Of a stretch of 64,000 nucleotides of DNA, positions 51,742 to 63,641 are shown one piece after another (positions within the stretch are counted from its first letter, which is position 1; every line of letters starts with the position of its first letter). The stretch covers positions 3,200,593 through 3,264,592 of the forward strand of contig NW_006917097.1 of NCBI RefSeq assembly GCF_000516985.1, in the 5' to 3' direction. Origin of the DNA: Pestalotiopsis fici W106-1. Taxonomy: Eukaryota > Ascomycota > Sordariomycetes > Amphisphaeriales > Sporocadaceae. The notes below the pieces were generated by a model that did no database searches, had not been told where the DNA came from, and was given only the letters and a program-made list of their open reading frames with translations. Made by a program: the position numbers and the translations under genes.

Positions 51742-54474
51742 CTACATATTGAAGCCCGCGAACCCCGTAGTCTCTCCGGTAAACACCCAGTCAAGGTCAA
51801 GGTCGACCTCATTGTTTATTATATTTATGGCATCGGAGCTTTGCGGGTCTTCGCCTAGACCATGTCTCGTGTCTTGTTGGGACAAAGGCCCTCCCTGAGA
51901 CCGAGCCCTCTTCCGCGGGGATGAATAGTCGTGCCCAGAAGAGACGGACGACCCGGGTGGACGACCTCGAGCGGCACGGACCTGGACGTCCCATTGCCGT
52001 TGAAGAATGGTGAGGAAATCCCGGACCCGTTTGGCGCTCTCCCATGCTGGAACATACTCGTCCAGCGCTCGCAGGCACGTACTGAGATGGAGGCCAGTCT
52101 CCTCTCGACTAAAGTCACCAAAATTGGTGAAATTGGCAAATATGAGCAACAAAGCAGCCGATCCCGTACAGTTGACGGCCTGCACATTTATGCGTCGAAG
52201 TGTGTAATGTATTTCGTAAATGTTGAGAAGTTTCGCAATGCTTATAGCAGCATCTATACATCTCTTCCGCGCATATTCAAAGGAGAGGCCTCGTGTGTCC
52301 AGAGTGTCAGTTGACTGCCTAAAGCTCTTTGACATTAGAGGTCTGTGAGTGTATATTATATGTTGGTAATATTGCATGCTTTAATATCAATCAGTGATCC
52401 GGTCAGGCATCATTTCGCGTCGAGAACATACTGTAATAGTAGAACATAAGGTAAATATCGCTCTGTCCGATTATCGGGGTCGACTTGAAGCGATGGAGGC
52501 AAATTGAGTTGCCAGTTGGTCAACTCTGCAGATGCCGTGTGTGTCAATTGTCTGAGGGTGTCAGTGGAAGACTTCAGACTTCCATACCTGCGAGACACCA
52601 GATGTCAGTACATTCGATGTGTTTCGGGTCGATCTGACTTACAGGCCGTAACCAATAGGCGCCATAAGCTGCCACAATAGTGCCCTATGTTTGCTCAATG
52701 TGTCCAAATCAGTTTCCAGTGAGGCAATGCTTGCCTGACGATCGGTGGGTTTTGTGACAGTCACATCCTGCATATTGATTCGTGAAGGTCTACCGAGGTG
52801 GAAACCCCACATTCTGTCCCCCGATCAGTCTCTCATGATTTTGAAATCATGGTCATGGCAAAATTACGTACTGGTCAGTGGTGTAGACACCCCAAAACAC
52901 CAATCTGCGAAGATCTGCCTCTTTTTGGCTCAGTTTTCCGGCGCTGACATATGGAGACATGTCAACGTGGAGGGCCAGATCAAACGACAGGCGTACCGCC
53001 ATTCCTTGAGACATGTCAGTTTCAAAAGCTCCAACAAACTTTCCATTGTAAAGTATTTACCACTATACAACCATCCTCTGGCGTCTCGCTTGCACCCAAA
53101 GTCATGCCCACTCAGAACAGTCATGGCTTGCACTGTAGCAAGACTAGGGGAATCCAATTCAATCTCCAGCAAGGCCTTTGCCCTGTCGGCGAAGAAGTCG
53201 GAAAGAGATTTGGGAAATGTAAGGAACCCTGGGTAATATCGAGCTTCAAAAGCAGCACCAAGTGCCAGTCTGGAGAACGCGTTAGCCTCGAGTCATTGCA
53301 CAGATTGCTAGTAGACTTACATGGCATTTTCCAATGCCTCGGAGAAATACGGGGTATCCTGCTTCTGTTCTTGCCACTGGACCATGGCTTCTTCATACAT
53401 TTTGCGGTCTACAACACACATTGTTGGATTTTGCCACGTAAAGTAGAGGTCTGTCAGGTGCTTTCTCAGACTGTCGTCGACATCCTTGTGTAAACCCAGT
53501 CTTTCCAAATACTCTTGGCCATCGTTGCGAACGCTCCGGTGTATTGTGAGGTTATCAGACGGCGGCATCTGCACCAAATGAAAGTCTGAAGTAGGCCCGA
53601 AGTAGCGCACGTTGCCCCCGGGCCCAATCTGTAGACTGCCCATTCGGTCAGAGAGTTGTTCAACAAGCGCGTCGACCACATCCGTTGCACTATCTGCCGT
53701 GCTCGATGTCTCTGGTTGTGGTGTTTTGATCGCCAGAGGTGATGCTCCAGTGTGGGGAGAGGGGATGCTGCCCGAGACCGAATGGTTGTAAGGTTGCAGA
53801 TTGGGATCTTCGGGCGCCGCCTGAGTGTCAAATATATCTCCGCGAAGATCATTCCAAGTCCAATTCTGGGAAGGAAGACCAGGAAAGGCCACATCTACTG
53901 GATCTTTTGCTCTATTTATCTCGTCGATGATGCCATCGTCCAGACATTCTAGCAAAGGATCCTGCGTGGTGCTATCATTTCGCACGTGGGAGGTCCGTGG
54001 CGATGTCGATTCATCACGGCCGGACTGGCAAGATTGAGGAATATCGATGTTGAGCCTCAAGGTTGACAAGACGCGCTTAAGAGTGGCAGCCTGCTCATCA
54101 TCGATGGGTGGTGGCTCAAGAGAGTTTTCTGATATGAATTGAGATAATTGCTCAGTGCGACTGAAAAGCACCTCAATTGCTACTCGAGCGGACAGTCTGA
54201 GCCAGAATTAGTCGTTTCATTCGTATATTGTCAAGATATCCCTACACTCACTTGCGGCGATCATCACTTGCTCGGTACCGGCATTCTCGACCTCTGTTCT
54301 GGCAATTGGAGCAAGTCGGGGTAGTTCCGTCACACTGCAGAACAATCAGCTGCCAGGACGCGACTGAAAAGAGAGAGGTTCTTTTCATCTTACCTTGATC
54401 TTGCTCTCTCTGCAACCTACGCAAGCCGTAGTAACATACTTTCTTCTGTTCCCTGTAGCATTTGAAGACGCCAT
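51742..54474 (-). CDS. Zn2Cys6 transcription factor with fungal_trans domain
   Basis: Predicted 781 aa in eight exons, every junction in phase; introns at 52379-52431, 52588-52642, 52814-52871, 53005-53060, 53270-53320, 54197-54251 and 54335-54393. The binuclear zinc cluster is complete: Cys at about 18, 21, 28, 35, 38 and 45 (ACVGCRESKIKCDGTTPTC...). A long acidic linker follows; the fungal_trans region carries LTDLYFTWQNPTMCVVDRKMYEEA, GMAVRLSFDLALHVDMS, DLRRLVFWGVYTTDQMWGFHLGRPSRI and YYQHIIYTHRPLM. The C-terminus has basic SPRKRARS and an acidic WVF-containing end. It sits in the middle of the island and is divergent from sugar porter B, so it is the best candidate for a pathway-specific activator, perhaps acting on the CGG-N9-CCG repeats described here. 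Confidence 0.9.
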
Positions 54475-55465
54475 ATTGGTTCAAGATGCGATACTACATA
54501 TCAAAACATCGGGAAGGAATTCTGGCAAAGACATAGCAACAAGTTGACGCTGGCTGCTCCCCTCAATCGTGGGGAAATGACTACTAGCGGCGCGGGGTTA
54601 TGGGTTACCCCAAATTGGCGTCAAATTGGGGCATGAATCGCCGATAGATCCCTCTTGACTCGCTCCTAGGTACCATTGCCCACTGAGAAGGGGTCACTTT
54701 TACCAATTGACTCCTATACAGTCACTTGGTAAGGTGAAAACACGATTGCTCATTTGGGATGATGTAACACTTGGTATCATGAGACGAATATTCGCCAATT
54801 CTATCTTCGTATTAAAGAACACAACACGTAGATGATCGTGCCACTGCACAATAACTTTAGTGATATCCAATTGACAGCTTCGTGAGCAGACCTCAAGGGG
54901 GGAAACCCGAGAGAGATTGGGCAAAGTTCTCTGGTTTCAAGGGTCTAATATGTACCAACACTATGATCTTTCGAGATTATGACATATTTCAAACCATACC
55001 GACGCGGAGATTGGACCCTCTCTAATATCTCTAGTCCTTTAATTAGCAAAGCGCAAGTCATAGGACACCAGCCATTGATTTGAATGACTAGTTATCTTTG
55101 CAGCGACTTCCAGGAGCCTGGTCACCTATAACTTTAAGTTCACGGAATTGATGTCCGCGCACTAAAATGCCTATCAACTAGCGCCCGTAGGCATGGGCCC
55201 AAGACTCTTGGATCACGATATCTGCCCACGGGGTAAATAGCTGAATCTGGGGTAAGTCTCCATTACGCGGCACTTGATTCATGATTAGAGCCGCAATATC
55301 ATGGCTGTGAGAACTATATCAAGAAGCTCAAGAATTTTCAATATACAAAAAGCGCTCTCATGTTCTTTAGAACTCCAATCATTCCACTGCATCTATCAGA
55401 TTGGACCTTGATTGACAATTACGAAACATCACCCGACTCAAAGTAGCATTGTGTCCTATTCAACA
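54475..55465. other. divergent promoter, Zn2Cys6 regulator and sugar porter B
   Basis: About 990 bp between two divergent ATGs. An imperfect site, CGG-AGATTGGAC-CCT (55005-55019), has the CGG-N9-CCG design with one mismatch. No gene inside; the minus frame near 54700-54924 has no support. Confidence 0.45.
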
Positions 55466-57349
55466 ATGTCCTCGTCAGACTCGCAGGAAAAGCGAGTGGA
55501 TATGGGACTGACCGTTGAGCATGCTGAGCACGACAACAATGCTCAATTGCCCCAGGATATTAAGTCCATCCACAGCAGCCAGCCGGTGTGGGCTGAAAGA
55601 GAGACATATGGAAAGTCTGGTACGCATGTACTGTTGCTTGGAAACTCGATAGAAACAATACTGACGATTGCATTGATTAAACAAAAAAGGTTTTCGCGGC
55701 ATATTCACGAACAAATATGTCTTTTGCTGCGCAGCATTCTCAACCCTCGGCGGTGCCCTTTTCGGATACGACCAAGGTGTAATGGCCATAACACTCGGCA
55801 TGGAGCAATTTCAAGACGTCTTTCCCGAGGTTCGAACCAATGCCGCCGGAGCGGGATTTCAAAAAGGCCTACTTACTGCCATGATCGAGTTGGGTGCATT
55901 TATCGGAGCCATGAACCAGGGTTGGATCGCCGACAAGCTGTCGCGTAAGTGGTCCATCATGGCAGCTGTCGTCATCTTCATTATTGGTTCGGCCATCCAG
56001 ACTGGATCCATGAACTATTCCACCCTTCTGGGAGGCCGGTTTGTAGGTGGTATTGGCGTTGGCATGCTGGCCATGGTCGCTCCTCTCTACATTTCGGAGC
56101 TCGCACCGCCCGAGATTCGCGGTACGCTGTTGGTGCTTCAAGAGCTGTCCATTGTCACCGCCATTGTCGTTGCGTTCTACACCACCTATGGTACAAGGTT
56201 CATTGCGAGCGACTGGTCCTGGCGACTACCATTTCTTATTCAAATGGCTCCCGCCTTGTTCCTCGGTGCCGGCGTCCCCTTTCTGCCCTATTCGCCTCGC
56301 TGGCTTGCCTCCAAGGAGCGCGACGACGAGGCTCTGCAGGTACTGTCAAAGCTGCGAGGCTTCCCCACCACGGACGCTCGAGTTGTGCGCGAATGGATTG
56401 AAATCCGAGCCGAGCACCGATACTGCAAAGAGACTTCCATGGAAAGACACCCGAAGCTACACGACGGTCGCTTGTCCAGTCGAATCAAGCTATACATCGT
56501 CGGCTACCTTGATTGTTTCCGCAAAGGGGCAATCAAGAGAACTCACGTCGGCATTGGTCTCATGTTCTTTCAGCGTACGTTGCAGATTTCGCGGTCGCTA
56601 TTGACCTTGCTAACCTTTTTCCTAGAGTTTGCTGGCATTAATGCCCTCATTTACTACTCGCCAACTCTGTTTGAGACTATGGGCCTGAACACTCAGATGC
56701 AACTAGACATGTCGGGCGTTCTGAACATTTGCCAAGTAATTGCATGTTTATGGTCTCTTTATGGCATGGACAGATATGGCCGCCGTACTCTGCTCCTGGG
56801 GGGTGGCGTCTGTATGATCATTGCGCACTTGGTAATTGCCGTTCTCGTCAGCCAATACTCGACCAGCTGGGCAAGCCACCAGGCGGCCGCTTGGACGTCC
56901 GTCGCGTTTCTGCTATTCTTCATGCTGACATTCGGGGCTGGTTGGGGTCCTGTTCCCTGGGCGATGCCCGCAGAGATCTTCCCTGCCTCTCTCAGAGCAA
57001 AAGGCGTGAGCTATTCCACAATGTCCAACTGGTTCAATAACTTCATCATTGGTCTTATAACGCCTCCTTTGATTCAAAATACCGGCTACGGAACCTATGT
57101 GTTCTTCTGCGTCTTTTGCTTACTCGCCGTCGTCTGGGTCTGGTTTGTCGTTCCAGAGGTGAGTCTTGCCTTGCTGAACAAGTATCATGGCCAGTTGCTA
57201 ACTTGCGGTAGACCAATGGCAGAACCCTCGAGCAGATGGATGAAGTCTTCAACGACAACATTGGAGATATCGAGATTACTCGCCGTGCCAGAATCGAGGC
57301 GGATCTTGCCGCTGAATTGGGGCACATGTCTACTCAAAATGCTGTTTGA
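55466..57349 (+). CDS. MFS sugar porter B
   Basis: Predicted 569 aa; introns 55620-55689, 56575-56625 and 57159-57211. Clear sugar porter family member: FCCAAFSTLGGALFGYDQGVMA, GWIADKLSRKWS, GGRFVGGIGVGMLAMVAPLYISELAPPEIRG, PYSPRWLASKERDDEA, QQFAGINALIYYSP, MDRYGRRTLLL, WGPVPWAMPAEIFPASLRAKG and the C-terminal PETNGRTLEQMDEVF. Twelve hydrophobic spans are visible. The hydrophilic head of about 65 residues and the tail are cytosolic by family rule. The PET.GR.LE signature is intact, unlike porter A. It shares its promoter region with the Zn2Cys6 regulator, which suggests a feed-forward inducer-uptake pair. Sugar specificity cannot be read from sequence. Confidence 0.92.
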
Positions 57350-58061
57350 TGGAATGTACAATAGTCACCTGGTGGAGAACGATACGTTACATCTTTGTAG
57401 GCAAGGCAGGGAATCTTTTTTCCCCTCCAAGTCAATACAAACGGGAATTTCCCCCAGACCACCATTATTCCGTTCTTTGGTCTTAGCTAGTTGAATGAGA
57501 ACATTTCACAAGACTACTGAATTTCGTTTTAAAAATACACTTTCTACAAATCTATACGGAACAAAATCCCCTCTGATGGTGCCACCCCACTCACTTACCG
57601 CTGGTGGCAGTAGCAGAGACTAAGGAGATGGCTTTGTGGTATACACTCAATGCATTTCTCATGGCATCTTGAACCAATGATTTGATAGCGCCGACAAAAA
57701 AAAAAAAAAAAAGGAGGTAGGAAGTTTCCCGATACTTGCAGATTGGTTCTTTGTCCAATCCATTTTCATAGCTCCGTCATGGATACCAACGAGGCAGAGT
57801 GGTTGACCTTCCTGGGAATTCCCAGTCTAGGGGCTTTATTAATTACACTGACCTTCCAAACGATAAGGAATTTGAAACGGGAATTAACCGCAGATTCCAA
57901 TAAATGTGAGAGTTCTGTAGCTACCTAACATTTCGCTAATCATTACCAAAGACGAAAATTGCCCGCATATGAAGAAGCTAACTTCCCATGCGGTAACCAC
58001 GGGCAGAATCATGATTGTCAAGAATTTATTCCTGTTCATTTTGTTCATCTCTTTGTTCATT
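57350..58061. other. intergenic region between convergent genes
   Basis: About 700 bp between the stops of sugar porter B and the SDR gene. It contains a run of about 17 A near 57696-57712. No gene seen. Confidence 0.45.
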
Positions 58062-59094
58062 CTACATGAGTCGACCAGCATGGATACCGCCAGTGATGAG
58101 AATATCATCACCGGTATGATAAGCACTAGCATTCGACAGGAGATATACCACGGGGACCTTCAAGTCTGTACGATCTCCCATCCGTCGCATCGGAGGCTCA
58201 TTGTTCATGATATCGCCCAACCACGGAATTCGTTTACACAAATCAAGGGTCATATCAGTAACCATGTAGCTAGAGACCGGATCAGTGTGGAACTCGTTGC
58301 AAAAGCAGGATATACAGCTGTCATCGTTACTTACCCTGGTGAAATACTGTTAACTCTGATACCGTACGCAGCGAGCTCAACACCCAGCGCCTTGGCCAGC
58401 GATACCACGGCGCCTTTGCTGGAGCAGTAATCACTCGTCGCCTGGCCTTTGCTGGCCACATAGGCTGCAATGGAAGCAATCATGACGATCGAGCCGCCTC
58501 GCGGATTCTCGGGAGTGGCCTCCTGCTTGACCATCTGCTGGGCCGCGAGCTGGGCAGAGTAATACGTTCCGAGCACATTGACATTCATGCATTTTGCCAC
58601 GGACTCGGGTGAGCGCTCCAGAAAAGACTGGTCGGGACAAATACCGGCTGCGGTGATTCTGCGCCAGGGTTCAGCTTGCATGCTTGATAGTACAGTCTCA
58701 TTGGCATCGCGAGTACTCACAAACCATCTATGCGCCCAAAGTCGGCAACGACCTTGTCAAACGTCGCCTTGAGCTCGTCATATTTGGTCACGTCGGTCCT
58801 GGAGATATTGCGTAAGTAATGGGAAGACAATTTCCATTTCTGGTCGATTACTTACTTGTAGTATTCAAGCTTGACATCAAACTTCTTCTGAAATTCGTAA
58901 AAGTGCTCGTGTGGCGAATCTGCAGCATCAAGCACGGCGACGTTGCCCGACTGCTCAGCACATGCCAGGGTAAATGCCAAGCCCAGACCGCGAGCCCCAC
59001 CAGTAATGACAATGGTGCGGCCTTTGAGGGATAGTAGATCAGAGACTGAGTGGTTCAGGTACCTGTTTGGCTCGGGGAATGTGCTGGTTGCCAT
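58062..59094 (-). CDS. short-chain dehydrogenase/reductase
   Basis: Predicted 282 aa in four exons (59094-58856, 58798-58721, 58658-58335, 58269-58062). Cofactor motif TGGARGLG (about 31-38), then NVNVLGTYYSAQLAAQQ, catalytic Ser in MIASIAAY (about 168), Tyr 183 and Lys 187 in YCSSK, VNSISPGYMVTDM, and a C-terminal SNASAYHTGDDILITGG. Length and motifs fit the mannitol dehydrogenase / sorbose reductase / xylulose reductase group of NAD(P)H-linked polyol enzymes. It is divergent from the transketolase gene with 586 bp between the two ATGs and shares with it a CGG-N9-CCG site. The last exon was found by joining SPG to YMVTDM across a 65-bp intron, which removes the early stop of the genomic frame. 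Related to the SDR at the window's start but without its leader. Confidence 0.9.
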
Positions 59095-59680
59095 TTTGTG
59101 AAAGTGACGACAATAGAGGGTCCTTGGTCTACTGAGGCACAGATTTTGGGAAAAGATTTTCGGGTGTGCCACGGCGTGAAAGAATCAAGACGATGATACT
59201 GCCAAAGAGTCAAAGGATATAGATTTCATCATAAAATGACCTTTGCCCAGCCAGCGGTTCAGCGGCAACACATTTTCTCGAAATTACCCCAGAATACCCC
59301 GCTGAAACTAGAGAAGCCAAAATCACGACGGTTCGGAGATCATGTCCGCGCGCCATTCTAGTCGGTGTGTGGAGAAGGGAGCGCGGGGAGTACCGGGAAT
59401 CAAACATAGGATCAGTATCGCAAATGCCGATGCCGCGGAAGCATCTCCGACTTGGAATTCGTTGCAACTCCAGATGCTGCTAGAATTTGTGTTTTGGTAC
59501 GGTGATAACAAGAAACGTCTGTTTTCTTTTCCATATAGGTAGAATAGCGGCAGCACAAGTTTGGTGATATTCCTGGGATGCTTTATGATTACCCCTGCTT
59601 TCATTCTTTGAATCTGATTATAGCATTTGTTTGCTCTGATATACCAATATCTCAATCATTCGGACTGAATCAATGCCAAG
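59095..59680. other. divergent promoter, SDR and transketolase
   Basis: 586 bp between divergent start codons. Apart from the inverted repeat given separately, no gene or clear TATA box is recognised; short frames on both strands have no support. Confidence 0.5.
59334..59348. promoter_or_regulatory. CGG-N9-CCG inverted repeat between SDR and transketolase
   Basis: CGG-AGATCATGT-CCG, centred 247 bp before the SDR ATG and 340 bp before the transketolase ATG. The site upstream of the polyol dehydrogenase (63888-63902) matches it at 13 of 15 positions. This is a typical layout for a Zn2Cys6 dimer site; binding is inference. Confidence 0.55.
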
Positions 59681-61976
59681 ATGCCGTCGGTAGCACCATG
59701 GCTCAGTAATGAAGGCGCCACAACTGCCAGCCCCGGCGAAGTCAATGGAGTGGACAATGCCAAGCTCAAAGGTTGGAGAGCAGAGCTCGACGACGACGAC
59801 TATGCAGTTCTTGCGCTGCGAAACTTCATTTTTGACATTTGTGATCAAAACGGCGGTGGACATGGCGGCTCTGCCATCGGTATGGCTGCCATTGGAGTCG
59901 CTCTCTACAAGTACACCATGCGATACAATCCGTCTAATTCGGATTGGTTCGATCGCGATCGTTTTGTGCTTTCAAATGGTGAGGATCCATCTTTCTCTCC
60001 CCATTTTTGTTTTTCTTTACCTTTTTGTATGCTTCTCTTCTGTCGAGATGTTCCTAACACCGATATCAAGGTCACTGCGCCATGTTTCTATATGCATTGA
60101 ATCATCTGACGGGCTTTGACAACTGGACCATGGACGAAATCAGGGGCTATGGAAGTGCAAAGCTGGGCGACTACAAGACAATTTGCCATGCACATCCCGA
60201 GATTGAAGTTCCGGGAGTAGAGGTTACGACCGGGCCTCTTGGCCAGGGAATTGCGAATGCAGTTGGCTTAGCCATTGCCTCCAAAAACCTGGCTGCTAGA
60301 TTCAACCGCCCTGGCTTCGACCTCGTTTCCTCCAGGATATACTGCATGAGTGGTGATGGATGTCTCATGGAGGGTGTGGCATTGGAAGCAATCTCTTTGG
60401 CCGGAAATCTGCAATTGGACAATCTCGTCATACTCTACGACAACAACCAGGTCACGTGTGACGGGCCCTTGGACTGGATCAATACCGAAGATGTCAATGC
60501 AAAAATGAGAGCTTGTGGATGGCATGTGCTCGAAGTGGCGGATGGCAACTATGATGTTCAAGCCGTCACTACTGCACTAGCTCATGCCCAGTCACTCAGA
60601 GGCAAGCCAGTCTTTATCAACATTCGCACAGTGATTGGAGTTGGGACTCAGGTAGCTGGTACCCATAAAGCCCACCACGGCACGTTTGACAAAGAGAGTG
60701 TGCAATTATCAAAACAGCTTGCTGGACAAGACCCCAACCTAACTCACGTCATACCCGAGAAGCCGCTCAAGTATTTCAGAGACTGCAAGGCCAAAGGCGA
60801 GTCTCTTGAGAGCAAGTGGAATGATCTACTGGGTGAATACAGCACAAAGCATCCAGATCTCGCCGCTGATTTTCGGCAGGCTGTATCGGGCGACTATGGT
60901 ACGAAGTGGCTCGATATTCTCAAAGCCACAGATAGTGCGCAATTCAAGGGAACAGCCACCCGGGATGTGAACGGCAGTCTGATCGAAGCCATCTGGAAGG
61001 ATTTCCCAGCGCTCTGTGGTGGCGGTGCTGACCTCGTCAACTCCAACAAGGTTCACTACACCGAGTCGGATGTGTTTCATCCCTCAGTCAGCTATGCCGG
61101 GCGTTACGTCCGCTATGGTATTCGCGAACATGCCATGGCGGCCATCTCCAACGGTCTGGCTGCCTACAACCCCGGGACCTTTCGGCCAGTCACTGCGACT
61201 TTCCTAATCTTCTTCCTCTATGTAAGTTAACTCAGCAGAAACTTTCGTCTTTCAAAAATGCTAATGGGGTACAGGCTGCTCCGGGTATTCGGATGGGTGC
61301 CCTTAGCCACCTCCCAGTGATCCACTTCGCAACTCACGACAGCTTCGCTGAAGGCCAAAATGGACCTACCCATCAACCTGTCGAGCTAGACTCTCTTTTC
61401 CGCGCCATGCCCAACCTTTCTTACATGCGGCCATGCGATGCTGAGGAAACCATTGGCGCCTGGATGCTTGCTCTAGGCAAGACTAGCGGCCCTTCCATGT
61501 TGTCCCTCGGACGAGATCCCACTGGTCCTGTTCCATCAACGGATCGCTACAAAGTGGCCAAGGGCGCATACGTCGTCGTCGATCAGACAAACTCCAAGCT
61601 CACGCTCGCCAGCTGTGGCACGAACCTTCACTACGCAGTAGCTGCTGCGGAGTTACTCACATCCGAGGGGTTGCCGACGCGTGTGGTGAGCTGTCCTAGC
61701 TTTGAGCATTTTGATCAGCAGGACCAGCAGTACCGTGACAGTGTATTCCCCAAGGATGGATCCCCGATTGTCAGTGTGGAAGAATATGTTGCCACAACTT
61801 GGGCGAGATATGTGACGGCTAGTATCGGTATGCAAAGTTATGGCTTTTCTGCATCGAATCCTAGTAATTATGCTCGATTTGGGCTGGATTCGGAGGGGAT
61901 AATCAGAAGAACGAAGCAGTATCTGAAGGACATGGAAGGAAAGAACGCGCGTATGGAAGGATGGCGACAGATTTGA
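59681..61976 (+). CDS. transketolase-family enzyme, dihydroxyacetone-synthase-like
   Basis: Predicted 716 aa; introns 59979-60070 and 61222-61274. Thiamine-diphosphate enzyme that moves a two-carbon ketol unit. Seen: GGGHGGSAIGMAAIG, TTGPLGQGIANAVGLA, thiamine-binding SGDGCLMEGVALEA followed by ILYDNNQVTCDG (about residues 193-231), GVGTQVAGTHKAHHG, then the pyrimidine domain YGIREHAMAAISNGLAAY with conserved Glu and THDSFAEGQNGPTHQPVE. The NNQVTCDG and TEDVNAKMRACGW stretches recall the dihydroxyacetone synthase branch more than housekeeping transketolase, so xylulose 5-phosphate plus formaldehyde or another small aldehyde is a candidate substrate pair. No peroxisomal SKL-type end: it finishes GWRQI. 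It is divergent from the SDR with a shared promoter. Confidence 0.9.
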
Positions 61977-62390
61977 ATCGTTGAGTAGCATGAATGTATT
62001 AGTCGAGTCGGCAGAGCTGAATCTGCAAATTCCATCATAGATAGATTGCCAGTGATCATTGTGCCCATTCAAAAAACGGGTGGGTTTCATCACGAGCCAT
62101 TATGACGTCCATGACACGACTGAGTTTCGAAGCATCAATTGTCTTTCTGATTTTCTTCAACATTATGATAGGAATCGATTAAGTCTTGATTGAAAGGTGA
62201 CGTACTTCAGCCTTGATCGCGGTGTATAGGCTGATTCGATATGATGATGAGAACGACAATAGAAATTTCCAATCAGCACAAGGAAGGGTCGTAAGGTTGG
62301 TCCTTAGCATATGAGTGTTTTTTAAGCAGAACTATGTTTGATGCTAGTGTTTATTTGAGATAATGCTCTTATCATTTCAACACGCCGAAT
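61977..62390. other. intergenic region between convergent genes
   Basis: About 410 bp of 3' sequence between transketolase and polyol dehydrogenase stops. Nothing further recognised. Confidence 0.45.
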
Positions 62391-63641
62391 TCAAAGATTG
62401 ATCACTGCTTTGATCACAGCAGTGCCGTGCTTATCACGAGTTGCCAGCGCTACATCAAATGCTTCTGCCACAGATTGAAGACCCTGGAAGCGATGAGTAA
62501 TGAGCTTTCGGATATCCGGGAGTTTTGGTCCATCTTTCTTCCCCGTTACTGACGCGATAGCTGTGTCAATCGCCCTTTCATAGCATGCAGCATATCGCCA
62601 AGTTGGAATCAGTGCGACTTCTCTCGTCATCATTTCTGACATTGGTATCTCATGCACGGGAAATCCCAGGCCAATCGAGATGACTGCACCTCCCGACACG
62701 GTAGCCTTGAGATATATTCATTAACCATACGTCACGCGGCCGAGGGTAAAGAAAAGCTGGCTTACATAGAAAGACGCTTGGATACAGGATTGTACGCCAG
62801 TGCATTCAAAAACCACCTGCAGCCGGCCAACTCGCGAACCTGTGTCCGGCCAATCCATCTTGGCGATCTGTTCCGCAGTTTCCTTGGCAACAGCCATCTT
62901 ATTTGTAGGATCGAGAGCCTTGGGCCGCTTAACGAGGTACGCAGCATCAGCAAAGCCATGATCCATGGCAAAGAGGAGCCTCTGCTGATCAATGTCAGCA
63001 ATGACTATGCGCTTCCATCCTGACGCCCGCGCAGCAAGACAGCACAAGAGCCCGACGGCGCCGGCGCCAAAGACCAGGCAGCTCTCGTGGACAGAAGGCA
63101 AAGCAAACTTCTCGGCCTTGGCCACAGCCTGCACGGCAACGGCCAGAGGTTCCAGTAAAGCTCCGACCTCACAGTCGAGGGCGTCTGGAAGTTTGTGCAC
63201 CCACTGGGCAGGATGGTTGATTCTCTTTTGCAGGGTTCCTTGGTAATGAGGAAACTTTGAGCCCGAGCTGCGGAATCTCAGTTGCGGACAAATATTGTAA
63301 CGCTTCGACTTGCACACATCACATTCTCCGCAGGGGACGCCGCATTCGATGGCCACGATGTCGCCTTGCTGGAGATGTGGCTGAGTCTTGTGCACGTCAG
63401 AGCCCAGCGCAATGATTTCACCCGCAGACTCGTGCCCAAGACATAGAGGCTCTTGCACGGTAATATCGCCATTTCGAAATTGGCTAAAGTAATGGAGGTC
63501 TGAGCCGCAGATTGTGTTGGAACGGATGGCTATTTGCACCTCGTCAGGTTGAGGAGCCTCGAGATCTCTGCTTTCGAGATGTAACTCCTTGGGCCCATGC
63601 AAGTATAGGCCTTCAGTCTTGGTCGTAGTTTGTGTTGCCAT
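62391..63641 (-). CDS. zinc-dependent polyol dehydrogenase (sorbitol/xylitol dehydrogenase-like)
   Basis: Predicted 396 aa in two exons (63641-62766, 62705-62391), 60-bp intron with a CTCAAG acceptor. Medium-chain dehydrogenase: catalytic zinc ligands Cys about 45 (TICGSDLHYF) and His-Glu about 70-71 (CLGHESAGE), structural zinc Cys at about 104, 107, 110 and 118 (PCGECDVCKSKRYNIC), LLEPLAVAVQAV, nucleotide-binding GAGAVGLLCCLAARASG and IADIDQQRL, FECTGVQSCI and GLGFPVHEIPM. It would oxidise a polyol such as sorbitol, xylitol or arabinitol to the ketose with NAD. It is slightly longer than the usual 350-385 aa because of an insert in the loop KRPKALDPTNKMAVAKETAEQ. A CGG-N9-CCG site lies about 250 bp upstream, like that of the SDR, suggesting a shared regulator. 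Confidence 0.92.

Noticed and set aside
55005..55019. CGG-N9-CCT between the Zn2Cys6 regulator and sugar porter B as a further regulator site
   Set aside because: One arm is mismatched and its distance to both starts (over 450 bp) differs from the other sites, so it is not counted as a site.
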